From positions 186,001 through 250,000 of the forward strand of contig JAKPDD010000023.1 in NCBI GenBank assembly GCA_029552945.1: a stretch of 64,000 nt of DNA, in the 5' to 3' direction. Under the pieces are notes generated by a model, which ran no database searches, was not told where the DNA came from, and saw only the letters and a list, made by a program, of their open reading frames with translations. Source of the DNA: Spirochaetota bacterium (GTDB taxonomy: Bacteria; Spirochaetota; GWB1-36-13; JAKPDD01). The position numbers were made by a program, and so were the translations under genes. Shown in pieces: positions 18,754-27,743 of this stretch (position 1 is its first letter; each line of letters begins with the position of its first letter).

Positions 18754-19943
18754 TGTTTAAACTCCTTACTAATAAATACTTTATTTGCAATATAATTTTT
18801 TGTTTCAATAACTCTAAATAAATGGCCTTTATAAACAAACTCATCACCCTTTATAGGTAGTCTATTAAGATAATAAGAAATAAATCCAGCTAATGTATTA
18901 AATTCATTACCTTCTATCCCAAGTCCATACTTTTTATTTAAATATGATATCTCTTTATTTCCTGAGAGTATAATATAATTTTTTTCTTTAATTTCAATAT
19001 CTTCTTCATTATTATTTTCATCTTCTATTCCACCAACTATTTTTTTCAATATATCATTCTTTATTACAACACCTGAGATAGCCCCATGTTCATCTATAAC
19101 AATACCTAATGTTTTACACGACTCCTGTAACTCAAACAATGTTTTATCTAATGTTTTTGTCTCAGGGAATAAAAGTGTTTTTTTCAATATATCGCTTACC
19201 TTATTTAAACCAGAAAAAATAACATCTTTTGATGTTATATACCCAACAATATTATTAGGATAGTTTTCATAAACTGGTATTTTATTGAAATAATTATCTA
19301 TAAACTTTTGTTTAACTCTATCAAGAGATTCATCAATACTGACAGAAAAAACTTTATTTATAGGAATCATTACATCTTTTATTCTAAACTTAGAAAGTTC
19401 AAGAACATTCTGAATAAGATGTTCTCTTTCAATTTCTTTATTCTCATCTTCCTTATTACCCGAAAGTATATATTCTACTTCTCTTCTTGAGAGATAATCT
19501 GTATGGTTACTTTTTTTGAAAAATGATAATATATTTAATAAAAATAAAATAGGATAAAAAATCCTGTTAAAAACATATAATATTGGATAAAATATTTTAA
19601 TAAAAAACTCTGGATTTTTTATAGCAAATGTTTTTGGAATAACTTCACTAAAAATCAAAAATACAAAAGTTAAAGAAAAGCCTGAAATTAAGACAGACTC
19701 ATTAAAACTATACCAATTCGTAAGGTAATTAGTAGTTATTATTGAACAAGCAACAATAGAAAAATTAATACCAACAAGCGTTGTGTTTATGAGAAAATTA
19801 AGGTTTGAATACATTTTTTTTATTATTTTGTTTTTATTATAATATTTTGCCTGAATATTAATAGGATTACTTGTTATAAAAGCAGTCTCCATAAGTGAGA
19901 AAAAACCAGCCAGTAATATAAAAAAAATAATTACTATAACCAT
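18750..19943 (-). CDS. CNNM/HlyC-CorC family transporter with CBS domains (copy 2)
   Basis: Residues 1-~150 form a DUF21/CNNM membrane domain with four hydrophobic segments and a typical FSLMETAFITSNP start. A pair of CBS domains follows (VMIPINKVFSVSIDESLDRV; LDKTLFELQESCKTLGIVIDEHGAISGVV), then the small CorC-HlyC domain at the C-terminus (LAGFISYYLNRLPIKGDEF). Such proteins are linked to Mg2+/Co2+ efflux, and the older name 'hemolysin C' is unsupported. It is a diverged tandem paralogue of the 396-residue gene immediately upstream (7 nt away). Confidence 0.9.
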   Translation of the reverse strand: MVIVIIFFILLAGFFSLMETAFITSNPINIQAKYYNKNKIIKKMYSNLNFLINTTLVGINFSIVACSIITTNYLTNWYSFNESVLISGFSLTFVFLIFSEVIPKTFAIKNPEFFIKIFYPILYVFNRIFYPILFLLNILSFFKKSNHTDYLSRREVEYILSGNKEDENKEIEREHLIQNVLELSKFRIKDVMIPINKVFSVSIDESLDRVKQKFIDNYFNKIPVYENYPNNIVGYITSKDVIFSGLNKVSDILKKTLLFPETKTLDKTLFELQESCKTLGIVIDEHGAISGVVIKNDILKKIVGGIEDENNNEEDIEIKEKNYIILSGNKEISYLNKKYGLGIEGNEFNTLAGFISYYLNRLPIKGDEFVYKGHLFRVIETKNYIANKVFISKEFKQ

Positions 19944-19950
19944 TTTAATT

Positions 19951-21141
19951 CTAAACCTTTTTTATAATTATCTTTTCTATTTTATTATTAAAGACTCTCT
20001 CTATTTCCCATTTATATCCATATGCAATAAAATAATCAAACTGTTTGGGTATTTTCTGGAGTTTATTATTAATAAAATAAGCAACACTCTCATCTTCATC
20101 CTCCCATTCATCATCAACTCCAAGTAAAGCCTTAACTTCGCCTAATGAAATCTTAGAAGTATTAAGTATTAGTTTATTGCCTTTGAAACTATATAACTTA
20201 TTTTCTATTTCAATACCTGATATTTTATCAAGCATTTTATTAATAGTTATTAAACCTAACGTTCCCCCAAACTCATCTATTATAACACCAAAGCTTATTC
20301 TATTTTTTTTCAAAATAGACAAAACCTCTATACAATTTTTTGTACTTGGGATATAAATCATCTTTCTTATTATCTCCTTATGTTCACCAAGTTTATCATC
20401 AGGATTTTTTATCTTTATAACATCCTTAATATGTACAAAACCTATTATATCATCCACATTATTACATACCAATAATTTTCCAAATCTCTTAGATGACATT
20501 ATATTAATACAATCCTGAATAGTATTATCAAGAGTACTATATATTATATCTTGTCGTGGTATTATTAAAGTTTTTATATCCATATGAGAAAAGTTTATAA
20601 CTCTTTCTATTAAAGAGGTCTCTTTATATTTTAAAACACCTATATTATGACTATACTTTAATATTGCAAGAAGGTCATGTTTTGTTATTTCTTTGTCTTT
20701 TAAGTTTTTAACAAAAATATGGGTAAACTTTTTCAGAAAATAGGTAAAAGGGTATAAAAAAAACATTAAAGGATATAAAATAAAAGAGGTAAAACGAACT
20801 ATTGTTGTCGGAAATGTAATCCCAATAGTTTTAGGAAGTGATTCACCAAAAATCAAAAGTATCACAGTAGAGAAAACTATAGACAAAAAGGTTTTTATTT
20901 CCTCCGAATGTATATTAAAAAACAAATATTTTATTGCAAGTTCCTCTGATAATGGAGAAAAAATTATATTAACCACTGTATTTGAGAGAAGTATAGTGTT
21001 TAAGAGTATTACACTATCACTTATTAATTTTTGTTGAATACCCCTAAACTCATGCCCCTTTGATTTTAGAATTAAAAATGCTGATTCTGATGATGAAAAG
21101 ATCCCAGATAATAAAAGAAATATAATCAGAAGAGGATCCAT
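19951..21141 (-). CDS. CNNM/HlyC-CorC family transporter with CBS domains (copy 1)
   Basis: The architecture is the same as the next gene: a DUF21 membrane domain (FLLLSGIFSSSESAFL...), CBS pair (LIIPRQDIIYSTLDNTIQDCI; CIEVLSILKKNRISFGVIIDEFGGTLGLI), and a CorC-HlyC tail (YFINNKLQKIPKQFDYF). The two are clearly related but diverged through most of their length, so the duplication is old or the pair acts as a heteromer. It follows the MotA/TolQ gene directly, with no spacing. Confidence 0.9.
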   Translation of the reverse strand: MDPLLIIFLLLSGIFSSSESAFLILKSKGHEFRGIQQKLISDSVILLNTILLSNTVVNIIFSPLSEELAIKYLFFNIHSEEIKTFLSIVFSTVILLIFGESLPKTIGITFPTTIVRFTSFILYPLMFFLYPFTYFLKKFTHIFVKNLKDKEITKHDLLAILKYSHNIGVLKYKETSLIERVINFSHMDIKTLIIPRQDIIYSTLDNTIQDCINIMSSKRFGKLLVCNNVDDIIGFVHIKDVIKIKNPDDKLGEHKEIIRKMIYIPSTKNCIEVLSILKKNRISFGVIIDEFGGTLGLITINKMLDKISGIEIENKLYSFKGNKLILNTSKISLGEVKALLGVDDEWEDEDESVAYFINNKLQKIPKQFDYFIAYGYKWEIERVFNNKIEKIIIKKV

Positions 21142-21657
21142 CTATATTTCCATATAAGATATAATTTTATCTTTTACTTCTTTTATATACTTATCAATCT
21201 TTTCTATAAAGAAATTATAAAAAACTATAGCAGGTATTGCTATTACAAGTCCCATTGCAGTTGTAATAAGAGCATTAGCTATACCTTTTAGTAAAAGATC
21301 ATTATCTATTGTTAAAATACCACGAGTAGACTCTATCATCCCAAGTACAGTACCCAAAAGACCTAAAAGTGGGGATATAGAAGATATTGTCGCTAAAATA
21401 CTCAGGTATTTTTCAAGTTCTTTCCTTCTAGTCTCAAGTTTTTCATCCATAATTTTAAAAAAATCATCACTTCTATTTTTATTTTTGATTTGTATTTCTA
21501 AAATATTTTTTATCTCATTTATCAGATCTCTCTTTAAATCAGGCCATAATCTATTAAAGAAATAAAACTTATAAAATATTATTCCAGTCGCAATTAATAA
21601 GTTAAAAATAAGTATTATACCCACTAACCCTGTATTTACTAATATATAGTTTAACAC
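21142..21657 (-). CDS. MotA/TolQ/ExbB-family proton channel protein
   Basis: The 171-residue protein has an N-terminal membrane segment, a charged cytoplasmic stretch and then the family core [20 protein letters not shown] with a third membrane helix [20 protein letters not shown]. The length and motifs fit TolQ/ExbB more than MotA. These proteins work with an ExbD/TolR partner carrying a membrane Asp. No such partner is adjacent or anywhere in the window. It abuts the response regulator upstream (1-nt overlap) and a CNNM-CBS gene downstream. Confidence 0.85.
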   Translation of the reverse strand: MLNYILVNTGLVGIILIFNLLIATGIIFYKFYFFNRLWPDLKRDLINEIKNILEIQIKNKNRSDDFFKIMDEKLETRRKELEKYLSILATISSISPLLGLLGTVLGMIESTRGILTIDNDLLLKGIANALITTAMGLVIAIPAIVFYNFFIEKIDKYIKEVKDKIISYMEI

Positions 21658-22373
21658 TATTCTACCTTTTCATATGCTTCTATAAGTGTTTTAAATAGTT
21701 TAAGATTATATTTTCTAATAACAACTTCAGCAAGATTATAGAAATTAGTATCTTCAACAGCAAAGAACTTATCTTTAAACTTTAAAAGATTGCAATAATC
21801 TATAATGTTTCTTACAACAGAAACTTCAACCTCAGTAATATCATGAAAAAAGAATATAATAAACTTTTTAGTTTCTAGACTATTCGTTATTTTTTGAATA
21901 CCAGAATATGTTATTTCATTAATAGGGCCATGAATATCTACTATATATGCTTTTTCAGTAATTTCAAGAAGAACATTGTCAGTTTTATTAGTCTTTTCTT
22001 TTTTAACATCAAGATATTTCTGAATTTTATTTAAAATAAGATCAAGTTTAATAGGTTTTATAATATAATCATTTGCACCATAGGCAATAGCCTTTTTAAC
22101 ATTTTCAAGGTTGTTAAGTGCAGACATTATAATAATAGGAGTTTTAGCACTCTCATCTTCCATATCTCGAATCTTTGAACAAACCTCATATCCATCCATT
22201 CTTGGCATCATTATATCAAGAATTATAAGATCTGGTTTAAATTCTTTAATTTTTTTTAATGCAAAGTAGCCATTATCTACTGTTTCAACTTTAAGTCCTT
22301 TAATTTCAAAAAAGTTTTTCAACAAAAGACATATACTATTATCATCATCAACAATAAGAACTTTATCTTTCAT
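21657..22373 (-). CDS. Response regulator with C-terminal STAS-like domain
   Basis: Residues 1-120 are a receiver domain with acidic pair VDDDNS, phospho-Asp in [15 protein letters not shown] (Asp ~54), Ser of MSALN and the KPIK lysine. After a linker, residues ~135-238 ([19 protein letters not shown]...[29 protein letters not shown]) resemble a STAS/SpoIIAA-type fold, but the usual DSxG phospho-Ser segment is not obvious. No histidine kinase is nearby. It lies between accC and the MotA/TolQ gene. Confidence 0.82.
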   Translation of the reverse strand: MKDKVLIVDDDNSICLLLKNFFEIKGLKVETVDNGYFALKKIKEFKPDLIILDIMMPRMDGYEVCSKIRDMEDESAKTPIIIMSALNNLENVKKAIAYGANDYIIKPIKLDLILNKIQKYLDVKKEKTNKTDNVLLEITEKAYIVDIHGPINEITYSGIQKITNSLETKKFIIFFFHDITEVEVSVVRNIIDYCNLLKFKDKFFAVEDTNFYNLAEVVIRKYNLKLFKTLIEAYEKVE

Positions 22374-22376
22374 ATA

Positions 22377-23723
22377 TTACTTCCCTTTAAGGCTGTCAAT
22401 AAACCTCGTAGTATGTGTTCCTTCAATAAAAACAGGATTATCCATAACCTTCATATGAAAAGGTATTGTTGTTTTAATTCCCTCTATAATAAACTCTGAT
22501 AATGCTCTTTTCATTCTTTTTATCGCCTCTTCTCTGGTAGGTCCCCATACAATAAGTTTTGCTAGCATAGAATCATAAAAAGAAGGCAGGGTATAACCAC
22601 TATATATGTGAGTATCAACTCTTATACCAAAACCACCAGGAATAAAAAGGAAGTCTATTTTACCAGGATTTGGCAAAAAGTCTTTATCAGGATCTTCTGC
22701 ATTTATTCTACATTCTATAGCATGACCCTGAATTTTTATTTCCTCCTGTTTTAATGGCAATTTCTCGCCTATTGCAGCAATTATCTGATTCTTAACAAGG
22801 TCTATTTTTGTTATCTCTTCAGATATAGGATGTTCAACCTGTATTCTCGTATTCATCTCTATAAAATAGAACTCTTTTGTATCCTGGTCATAAATAAACT
22901 CCATAGTCCCTGCACCAACATAACCTATATTTTTTATACCCTTTATAGCAGCATCTGTTAATTTTTTTCTTTTTTCATCATCTAATGCAGGAGAAGTAGC
23001 TTCTTCTATAAGTTTCTGGTGTCTTCTCTGAATAGAACACTCCCTCTCAAAAAGGTGAAAAGCCTGCCCATGAGAATCACCTAAAACTTGAACTTCAATA
23101 TGTTTTGGATTCCTTATAAACTTTTCCATATAAACATCTGGGTTCCCAAAAGCTTGTTTAGCCTCCTGCCTTGCCTGGTTATAATTAGTAATAAGTTCTT
23201 TTTCATTCTCGCAGACTCTCATTCCTCGTCCACCACCGCCTGCTGTTGCTTTTATTAAAACAGGATATCCTATTCTATTAGCAGCCTCTATAGCATCTTT
23301 CTCAGTCGCAAGTATTCCAGAGCCAGGTACTATAGGTACACCTGCTTTTTGCATAGTTTCTCTTGCGGTTGCCTTATCACCCATCATATCTATAACTTCT
23401 TTTGAAGGCCCAATAAAAGTTATATTATGAGACTTACATATTTCACTGAAGGTAGCATTTTCAGATAAAAATCCATACCCAGGATAAATAGCATCAGAAC
23501 CAGTAACTTCAGCTGCAGCAATTATTTGTGATATATTAAGGTAAGACTCAACTGACTTTGGCCCACCTATACAGATTTTTTCATCCGCAAGTTTAACTGG
23601 CATCGATTCTTTATCAGCAGTAGAATAAACAATAACTGTTTTTATTCCTAACTCTCTACACGCTCTTATTGCCCTTAAAGCTATCTCACCCCTGTTTGCT
23701 ATTAGTACTTTTTTGAATGGCAT
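22377..23723 (-). CDS. accC: Biotin carboxylase subunit of acetyl-CoA carboxylase
   Basis: AccC carboxylates biotin with ATP and bicarbonate. The sequence is complete at 448 residues: KVLIANRGEIALRAIRACRELGI, YPGYGFLSEN, the glycine-rich ATP loop KATAGGGGRGMRV, ERECSIQRRHQKLIEE and FIEMNTRIQVEHP, all canonical. It follows the accB-like gene by 2 nt. AccA and AccD are not in the window. The odd feature is its partner, which lacks the biotinylation lysine. Confidence 0.96.
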   Translation of the reverse strand: MPFKKVLIANRGEIALRAIRACRELGIKTVIVYSTADKESMPVKLADEKICIGGPKSVESYLNISQIIAAAEVTGSDAIYPGYGFLSENATFSEICKSHNITFIGPSKEVIDMMGDKATARETMQKAGVPIVPGSGILATEKDAIEAANRIGYPVLIKATAGGGGRGMRVCENEKELITNYNQARQEAKQAFGNPDVYMEKFIRNPKHIEVQVLGDSHGQAFHLFERECSIQRRHQKLIEEATSPALDDEKRKKLTDAAIKGIKNIGYVGAGTMEFIYDQDTKEFYFIEMNTRIQVEHPISEEITKIDLVKNQIIAAIGEKLPLKQEEIKIQGHAIECRINAEDPDKDFLPNPGKIDFLFIPGGFGIRVDTHIYSGYTLPSFYDSMLAKLIVWGPTREEAIKRMKRALSEFIIEGIKTTIPFHMKVMDNPVFIEGTHTTRFIDSLKGK

Positions 23724-23725
23724 CT

Positions 23726-24115
23726 TTATTTTACCTCCGATATTAAAAATAATTTCTGACCATATTCTATTATATCTTTATCTTTAACATAAACTTCCTC
23801 TAAAATCCCATCAACCGGGCATATAACTTCATGAGAAATTCCAACAGACTCTATACTACCTAAAAGTTGCCCTTTTTTAACATTTTTGTCTTTTTTTACA
23901 TCTAGATTTGATTTAAAACTCCCTACATAGTAAGAAACTATTTCAATTTTACTTTGAGTCTCTTCTTTTGCTATTTTTTTCTCTGCTATCTTAACATTTT
24001 TTCCCTGTTCTGTTTTTTCTATCTCTATATACTTTCGCCAACCAAGATCTATTTTTAAAAACTTTGCTCTACTGTTAATAAATCTTTTAATTATAGTATC
24101 TAAGTACTTATCCAT
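23726..24115 (-). CDS. BCCP-like protein lacking the biotinylated lysine
   Basis: By position (2 nt before accC) and length (129) this should be AccB, the biotin carboxyl carrier protein. The N-terminal part ends in a charged linker, and SYYVGSF (61-67) corresponds to the usual S-P-M-V-G-T-F. The lipoyl/biotinyl domain then follows with KKGQLLGSIES, CPVDGILEEVYVKD and EYGQKLFLI. The attachment site, normally E-A-M-K-M/L, reads E-S-V-G-I with Gly92 in place of Lys, and I confirmed the codons (GTT GGA ATT) on the minus strand. It therefore cannot be biotinylated at the standard site. It resembles in concept the plant BADC proteins, which are BCCP homologues that regulate ACC without carrying biotin. 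Confidence 0.8.
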   Translation of the reverse strand: MDKYLDTIIKRFINSRAKFLKIDLGWRKYIEIEKTEQGKNVKIAEKKIAKEETQSKIEIVSYYVGSFKSNLDVKKDKNVKKGQLLGSIESVGISHEVICPVDGILEEVYVKDKDIIEYGQKLFLISEVK

Positions 24116-24117
24116 AA

Positions 24118-24675
24118 CTAAACCCTCTCAACATATTCCCCGGTTCTTGTATCAACCTTAATCTTGTCGCCAATATTAACAAAAAGAGGAGCCTGTATTT
24201 CTAATCCTGTCTCAAGTTTAATATTTTTAGTAGCAGAGGTAACAGTATCACCTCTAACCCCTGGTTCAGTATATACAACCTCAAGAATAACATGTGGAGG
24301 AAGATCAATAGTCATTATTCTCTCACCATGAAGTTTTAATGTTATTTCATCCCCCTCTTTTATATAGTTTAAAGAATCACCAAACACTTCTAACGGTATA
24401 TTACTCTGTTCAAAAGTATTAAGGTCCATTATAACAGCATTATCGTTTTCTTTATAAAGATACTGAACTTTTTTATTTTCCAGTTCAACATCTTCAAGTT
24501 TTTCCCCTGCTTTAAGATTTTTCTCAATAATCTTGTGTGTATCAAGATTCCTTAATTTTGTTTTGACTATGGCCTGTCTCTGTCCAACTTTATAATGTTG
24601 ATACTCTAGAACTTCATAAAGTGTATCTTCTAATTTTATTATTATTCCTCTTTTTAAATTGTTACTATTTATCAT
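24118..24675 (-). CDS. efp: Elongation factor P
   Basis: EF-P enters the ribosomal E site and rescues stalling at proline runs. The 185 residues show the KOW-like N-domain (IIKLEDTLYEVLEYQHYKVGQRQAIVKTKLRNL) and two OB domains ending with the family signature TRTGEYVERV. The loop tip that carries the modified residue reads KVGQRQA. Gln32 aligns with E. coli Lys34 (K-P-G-K34-G) and Pseudomonas Arg32, and the usual Pro is Val. It heads the fatty-acid-related pair and follows AMMECR1 in the operon. Confidence 0.93.
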   Translation of the reverse strand: MINSNNLKRGIIIKLEDTLYEVLEYQHYKVGQRQAIVKTKLRNLDTHKIIEKNLKAGEKLEDVELENKKVQYLYKENDNAVIMDLNTFEQSNIPLEVFGDSLNYIKEGDEITLKLHGERIMTIDLPPHVILEVVYTEPGVRGDTVTSATKNIKLETGLEIQAPLFVNIGDKIKVDTRTGEYVERV

Positions 24676-24751
24676 TCTTTATCCTTAATCTTTATTTTTG
24701 AAAAACAAGTTCAAGCAAATTAAAATTTAACTAAAAAATTTTAAATCTTTC

Positions 24752-25318
24752 TTACAAAAGCCCCATCTCTTTTTCAGAAAAAACTATTCCTTTATATGTC
24801 TTAAATCTTACATCATGCCTTTTAAAACAATTCCTATCAAGCCCAGTCTTTAAACAAAGAGAAGACAAAAACTCCTCTTTATCTGGCAATTGCTCCCAGA
24901 CCTGGGGTAAATAAGTTGCTGACCTTAATCCTAAAGATAAAACAACACCCATGCCTGGTTTAATATCTTCAATATCAGTATCTTCTGGTTCAGATAAAAT
25001 AGTTATTTCTATATCTATATCTTTATACTCCTCCTTATTTAAAGGTAAAAATCTTGGGTCCTTAAAAGCAGATTCTATTGCAAGTCTTTTTACAGCTTCT
25101 TTAAGAGGTAAATACCCAAATATATTGCCGATACATCCTCTAAGCATACCTTTTTTATGAATTGTTACAAAAACACCTGATATCGTATCAAGCTCTTTAT
25201 TTACATTTTCATCTATATTTATTTCAGACCTACCAAAAAGTTTTTCCTCTATTGTTTTTCTTGCAATTTTTAAGAGTAATATTTTAGATTCTTTTGATAT
25301 ATCCATAGAATTATCCAT
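24752..25318 (-). CDS. AMMECR1-family protein (AmmeMemoRadiSam system protein A)
   Basis: The AMMECR1 core is clear: GVFVTIHKKGMLRGCIGNI, the KDPRFLPLNKEEY segment, IEITILSEPED and a closing LPQVWEQLPDKEEFL. The ATG at 25318 overlaps the upstream gene's stop (ATGGATAA), which favours coupling. The ORF track's earlier start is a TTG without support. In other bacteria this gene goes with a Memo-like and a radical SAM gene, and neither is adjacent here. The reaction is unknown. Confidence 0.88.
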   Translation of the reverse strand: MDNSMDISKESKILLLKIARKTIEEKLFGRSEINIDENVNKELDTISGVFVTIHKKGMLRGCIGNIFGYLPLKEAVKRLAIESAFKDPRFLPLNKEEYKDIDIEITILSEPEDTDIEDIKPGMGVVLSLGLRSATYLPQVWEQLPDKEEFLSSLCLKTGLDRNCFKRHDVRFKTYKGIVFSEKEMGLL

Positions 25319-26309
25319 TTTTAAGTTGTGCAAAAATCATTCTTCCAGCTGGTGTTTGTAAAATACTTGTTACAACAACGTCAACTTCTTGTCCCAAATA
25401 ATTTTTACCATTTTCAACCACTACCATAGTCCCATCTGGAAGATATCCAACTCCTTGAGACCTCTCTTTCCCTTCCTTAATTAAAGTTATTCTAAGTTCC
25501 TCATTTGCCATAACAATTGGTTTTAATGCGTTCGCAAGTTCATTAACATTAAGTACTCTTATACCTTCAAGAGATGCAAGTTTATTAAGATTATAATCAG
25601 TAGTAATCAATGTTCCCTGTATCTCTTTTGCCAGTCTAATAAGCTTATCATCTACTTCTCTTAGTTCAGAAAAATCTTTTTCTATTATTTTAACTTTTAC
25701 ATTTTTAACCTTTTTTAATCTACTAAGTTCAGTAAGTCCTTTTCTCCCTCTGCTCCTCTTGTTTGGATCTGTCGAATCAGCAACCATTTGAAGTTCATTT
25801 AAAACAAACTTTGGGATAAGAACTACTCCTTCTATAAAACCTGTTTCACATATATCTATTATTCTGCTATCTATTATTGAAGATGTATCTAAAATTTTAA
25901 TACTTGCTGATACGACCTCTTCTAAATTATCAGCCTTTTCTTTTTTGCCAACTTCAGGGACTATTATTTCTAATTTAGAACTACCTCTGAATCCAAGATA
26001 AAAACCTAATAAAGAGAGAATAAAAAAGATTAAAAACGGAGAATTTTTTAAAAACTCTATTTTGTAAAAATCCATCAATTTAATAATATTAAGCCCAACC
26101 CAGATAGAAAATCCAAATCCTATAAAACCTATAAAGATTGGATAAATCAGTTTTGGATTAATAAAATAGTCTATATTTAATATAGCGAAGGTAATAACTA
26201 AAGCCAGAATACTATATAATATCTTTAAATCAGCAGAAGTAAAAAAAGATAATACCCCTATACCAATTGATATAAATAATCTAAATATTAACAACATATA
26301 AAGCCTCAC
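25311..26309 (-). CDS. Membrane PIN-TRAM protein (YacL family)
   Basis: Four membrane helices (residues ~1-115) are followed by a PIN nuclease-like domain with ILDTSSIIDSRIIDI, NELQMVADSTD, RGRKGLTEL and TTDYNLNKLA carrying the acidic residues. A C-terminal TRAM domain follows (GKERSQGVGYLPDGTMVVVENG). This matches the YacL/PilT-N membrane family at 332 residues (usual ~350). PIN domains cut RNA, and the role of this membrane form is not established. It is the first gene of the long minus-strand operon and diverges from pyrC. Confidence 0.9.
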   Translation of the reverse strand: MRLYMLLIFRLFISIGIGVLSFFTSADLKILYSILALVITFAILNIDYFINPKLIYPIFIGFIGFGFSIWVGLNIIKLMDFYKIEFLKNSPFLIFFILSLLGFYLGFRGSSKLEIIVPEVGKKEKADNLEEVVSASIKILDTSSIIDSRIIDICETGFIEGVVLIPKFVLNELQMVADSTDPNKRSRGRKGLTELSRLKKVKNVKVKIIEKDFSELREVDDKLIRLAKEIQGTLITTDYNLNKLASLEGIRVLNVNELANALKPIVMANEELRITLIKEGKERSQGVGYLPDGTMVVVENGKNYLGQEVDVVVTSILQTPAGRMIFAQLKNG

Positions 26310-26453
26310 AAAATTTATTTTTATTAACTATGTTTATTTTAGATAATATCAATTTCTTAAAAACAAAATATCAATTCTTTTTATAAGATAAATCTTAAAT
26401 AATGTTAAATTTAAATATAATAATCATAAAACAATTTAAAAATTTCTAATAAA

Positions 26454-27743
26454 ATGAAGATTTTAATAAAAAATGCTCATATTATTGACCCTTTCCTTAA
26501 AATAGAGATTGATAAAACCTCTATACTAGTTGAAAATGGTAAAATCTTGAAAATAAGTAATACAATTGATGAAACTCCAGATTATACAATAGAAGAAGAT
26601 AATTTAGTATTTCCTGCTTTTATAGATATGCACACACACCTTAGAGAGCCGGGGTTCGAATATAAAGAAGATATAGAAAGTGGAACACTCGCAGGAATCC
26701 ATGGAGGATTTACAACAATTACAGCATTTCCTAATACTAATCCAATATTAGATTCAGTAGATAAAATCCAATTAGTAAAAGAAAGAATTGAAAAAAAAGC
26801 AAAAATAAGGGTTTTGCCAATAGCTTCAATAACAAAAAATCAGGAAGGGAAAGAATTAGTTGACTTTAAATTACTAAAAGATCATGTCTATGGTTTTACA
26901 GATGATGGGAAAGGAATCCAAGACTTTAATATAGCAAGAAAAGCAATGATAGAAGCCAAAAAATATAATATACTACTAATGTTGCATGAAGAGGATGAAA
27001 GGTTCGGTAAAGGAGTAGTTAATTATGGTTATCTTTCAAAAAAGTTAGGTCTTGAAGGAATAAAATCAGAAGCTGAAGAATCAATGATAGCCAGAGATAT
27101 AGTATTAGCTAAAGAAACCGGGGCAAGAATTCATTTTTGTCATATAAGTACAAAACTGGGTGCAAAACTTATAAAAATAGGTAAAGAGGAAGGACTTAAC
27201 ATAACCGCAGAAGTTACTCCACATCACTTATGTTTTGATGAAACAACATTTGAAGATTTTGTTCCTAATATGAAAATGTCACCACCTTTAAGAACAAGAG
27301 AAGACAGACTTTTTTTGATAGACGCCTTTAAAAACGGAATTATTGATTGCATTGCAACAGATCACGCACCACATGCAGATCATGAAAAAAAAGATATAAA
27401 AACAGCAAGCTTTGGAATAACAGGTCTTGAAACTGCATTTGTAATTATTTATAATTATCTTGTAAAAAAGGGATACCTTAATTTATATGACACAATAAAA
27501 GGACTTACTGTAAATCCAGCTAAGACTTTAGGACTTGAACCCAATCCTATAAAAGAAGGTAATTTTGCAAATTTTGTAATATTTAACAAAAAAGAAAAGA
27601 CTTTAATAAACGATGAGTTTTTCTTTTCAAGATCAAAAAACTTTCCTCTAAGAGGTGAACTTGAAGGGAAAATAACTTACCTTTTTTATAACAAAAAATT
27701 TTTTAAATTTATTAACAATACAATAGAAGAGGTAGAATTTTAA
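26454..27743 (+). CDS. pyrC: Dihydroorotase
   Basis: PyrC closes carbamoyl-aspartate to dihydroorotate in UMP synthesis. The class I amidohydrolase motifs are present: FIDMHTHLREPGFEYKED, HGGFTT, AFPNTNP, the His of HEED and HFCHIST, TAEVTPHHL and IATDHAPH. At 429 residues it is a full-length type I enzyme. The stop and the next ATG overlap (TAATG), so it is coupled to carA. Other pyr genes, including carB, are not in the window. Confidence 0.95.
   Translation: MKILIKNAHIIDPFLKIEIDKTSILVENGKILKISNTIDETPDYTIEEDNLVFPAFIDMHTHLREPGFEYKEDIESGTLAGIHGGFTTITAFPNTNPILDSVDKIQLVKERIEKKAKIRVLPIASITKNQEGKELVDFKLLKDHVYGFTDDGKGIQDFNIARKAMIEAKKYNILLMLHEEDERFGKGVVNYGYLSKKLGLEGIKSEAEESMIARDIVLAKETGARIHFCHISTKLGAKLIKIGKEEGLNITAEVTPHHLCFDETTFEDFVPNMKMSPPLRTREDRLFLIDAFKNGIIDCIATDHAPHADHEKKDIKTASFGITGLETAFVIIYNYLVKKGYLNLYDTIKGLTVNPAKTLGLEPNPIKEGNFANFVIFNKKEKTLINDEFFFSRSKNFPLRGELEGKITYLFYNKKFFKFINNTIEEVEF

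Noticed and set aside
26640-26660. GGTTCGAAT-like string as a tRNA T-arm
   Set aside because: It is inside pyrC at the conserved H-T-H-L-R-E-P-G-F region and has no cloverleaf around it.
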